Of a stretch of 34,259 nt of DNA, positions 33,661 through 34,259 are shown piece by piece. Position 1 is the first letter of the stretch. Every line of letters begins with the position of its first letter. This stretch comes from Pseudomonadota bacterium (GTDB lineage: Bacteria; Desulfobacterota; Desulfobulbia; Desulfobulbales; Desulfocapsaceae), in the NCBI GenBank assembly GCA_018821785.1, contig JAHJLI010000282.1:1-34259 (forward strand), written 5' to 3'. The translations under genes and the position numbers were made by a program. The notes under the pieces are model-generated. The model was not told the DNA's origin, made no database searches, and saw nothing but the letters and a program-made list of their open reading frames with translations.

Positions 33661-34259
33661 TTAGAGGTGGTCTATTTCCCTGGCCACCGAGTTCTCAGCA
33701 ACCTCCGGGGTCAGAATGACCTCTCTTCGATGTTCATCCTCAATATATATCAGGACGTCCCGCCTGGATATTTCCATGGCGAAGACGGTACCACCACCCT
33801 GGCTTTTGTCTTTCCAGCGCTCAAGGAACCAGGCGGCCTCCTCATGGCTGACTGTCCAGCTCAGCCCTTTGGGGTTGCCGGTTACCGATCCTCTGTATGC
33901 GGTTGTCTTGTCGAAAGGAAAAGGTTTGCCTTCTTCGTACAGACGGGCAGGGTCGCACTGCGCCAGGAGGGATTTCCACTCGCTGTAGTCGCCGACCGCG
34001 GCAAAGGGTGTATTTTTTCGATAGTAAAGCAGCAATACGGTCTTTTCCAGGCAGCCATCCTGTCTGAACTTTTCCAGGTTATTGTGCAGGAACTGCAGAT
34101 GATCAAGAGGGTTGAGGCCCTGCATAGCCTCGAGAGAATTTTTCCGGCTCTCAAGATGATCGAGGATGATTTTGATTTTTTGATCCTGATTGGCCTTGTG
34201 CCGCTCCTGCATCTTGGCGTTGGCGAAGGTTCCGGTAAAGTCATCGGGCGGGTAAAGAA
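33661..34259 (-). CDS. Hypothetical protein, possible ADP-ribosyltransferase-like fold (partial)
   Basis: I do not recognise a named family with certainty. The frame is open from the right edge of the window; an ATG at 34212 would give 183 residues, but it lacks a ribosome site and the codons before it look coding (YPPDDFTGTFANA), so the gene probably begins outside. The C-terminal half reads AYRG ... LSWTVSHEEAAWFLERW ... REVILTPE. Arg, an S-W-T stretch and a late Glu in this order resemble the R-S-E layout of mono-ADP-ribosyltransferase-like proteins found in phages and toxins. That resemblance is by eye only. The first half is charged and probably helical. Confidence 0.6.
   Translation of the reverse strand, partial: LYPPDDFTGTFANAKMQERHKANQDQKIKIILDHLESRKNSLEAMQGLNPLDHLQFLHNNLEKFRQDGCLEKTVLLLYYRKNTPFAAVGDYSEWKSLLAQCDPARLYEEGKPFPFDKTTAYRGSVTGNPKGLSWTVSHEEAAWFLERWKDKSQGGGTVFAMEISRRDVLIYIEDEHRREVILTPEVAENSVAREIDHL

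Overview
The window looks like a chromosomal segment of an anaerobic Desulfobacterota bacterium, most likely of the Desulfobulbales type. That placement is an inference. It rests on an anaerobic (CbiK/CbiD/CbiG type) cobalamin pathway, an exported CbiK cobaltochelatase of the kind described in Desulfovibrio, and the family resemblance of the housekeeping proteins (Lon, HflX, two-domain NadE, PFK). I saw no rRNA, tRNA, CRISPR array or intact insertion sequence.

Layout. (1) 1-827 is non-coding, with short inverted and direct repeats. A PFK-family phosphofructokinase follows (828-1955, +). (2) 2031-12604 is a run of eleven minus-strand genes, transcribed right to left: a Gate-domain membrane protein, btuC, btuD, btuF, cbiA, cbiC, cbiD, cbiET (fused), cbiF, cbiG and cbiH. 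Almost all overlap or are a few bases apart, so they form one operon. (3) Divergently on the plus strand, a sigma70-like promoter, a cobalamin riboswitch and a terminator precede cbiK (cobaltochelatase with a signal peptide) and cbiL. Together, regions 2 and 3 carry precorrin-2 to cobyrinate a,c-diamide plus a B12-type ABC importer. The precorrin-6A reductase (cbiJ/cobK) and the late genes (cbiP, cbiB, cobU/S/T) are not here. (4) 15078-17599 (-) is a two-gene unit: a papain-like peptidase fused to an alpha/beta hydrolase, followed by an N-acetylmuramoyl-L-alanine amidase. Neither has a visible signal peptide. (5) 18369-20555 (+) is a secreted CSLREA/right-handed beta-helix protein cut by one in-frame TAA. 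An OmpA-type lipoprotein follows (20893-21591, -). (6) 21988-22791 (-) is a left-handed beta-helix transferase. (7) 23188-30109 (+) holds lon, mltG, nadE and hflX. lon sits behind two tandem promoter-like sequences and a structured leader. (8) 30086-31443 (-) holds pyrE, a 56-residue dual-CXXC zinc-ribbon protein coupled to it, and a zinc-ribbon/PilZ protein with a possible leaderless promoter. (9) glmS (31730-33571, +) follows, then a minus-strand gene of unknown function that runs into the right edge.

The points most worth a second look are the peptidase-hydrolase/amidase pair, the nonsense codon in the beta-helix gene, the apparent absence of a canonical start codon for full-length HflX, the interlocked (pseudoknot-order) repeats between cbiL and the amidase, and the riboswitch that visibly serves only cbiK-cbiL.
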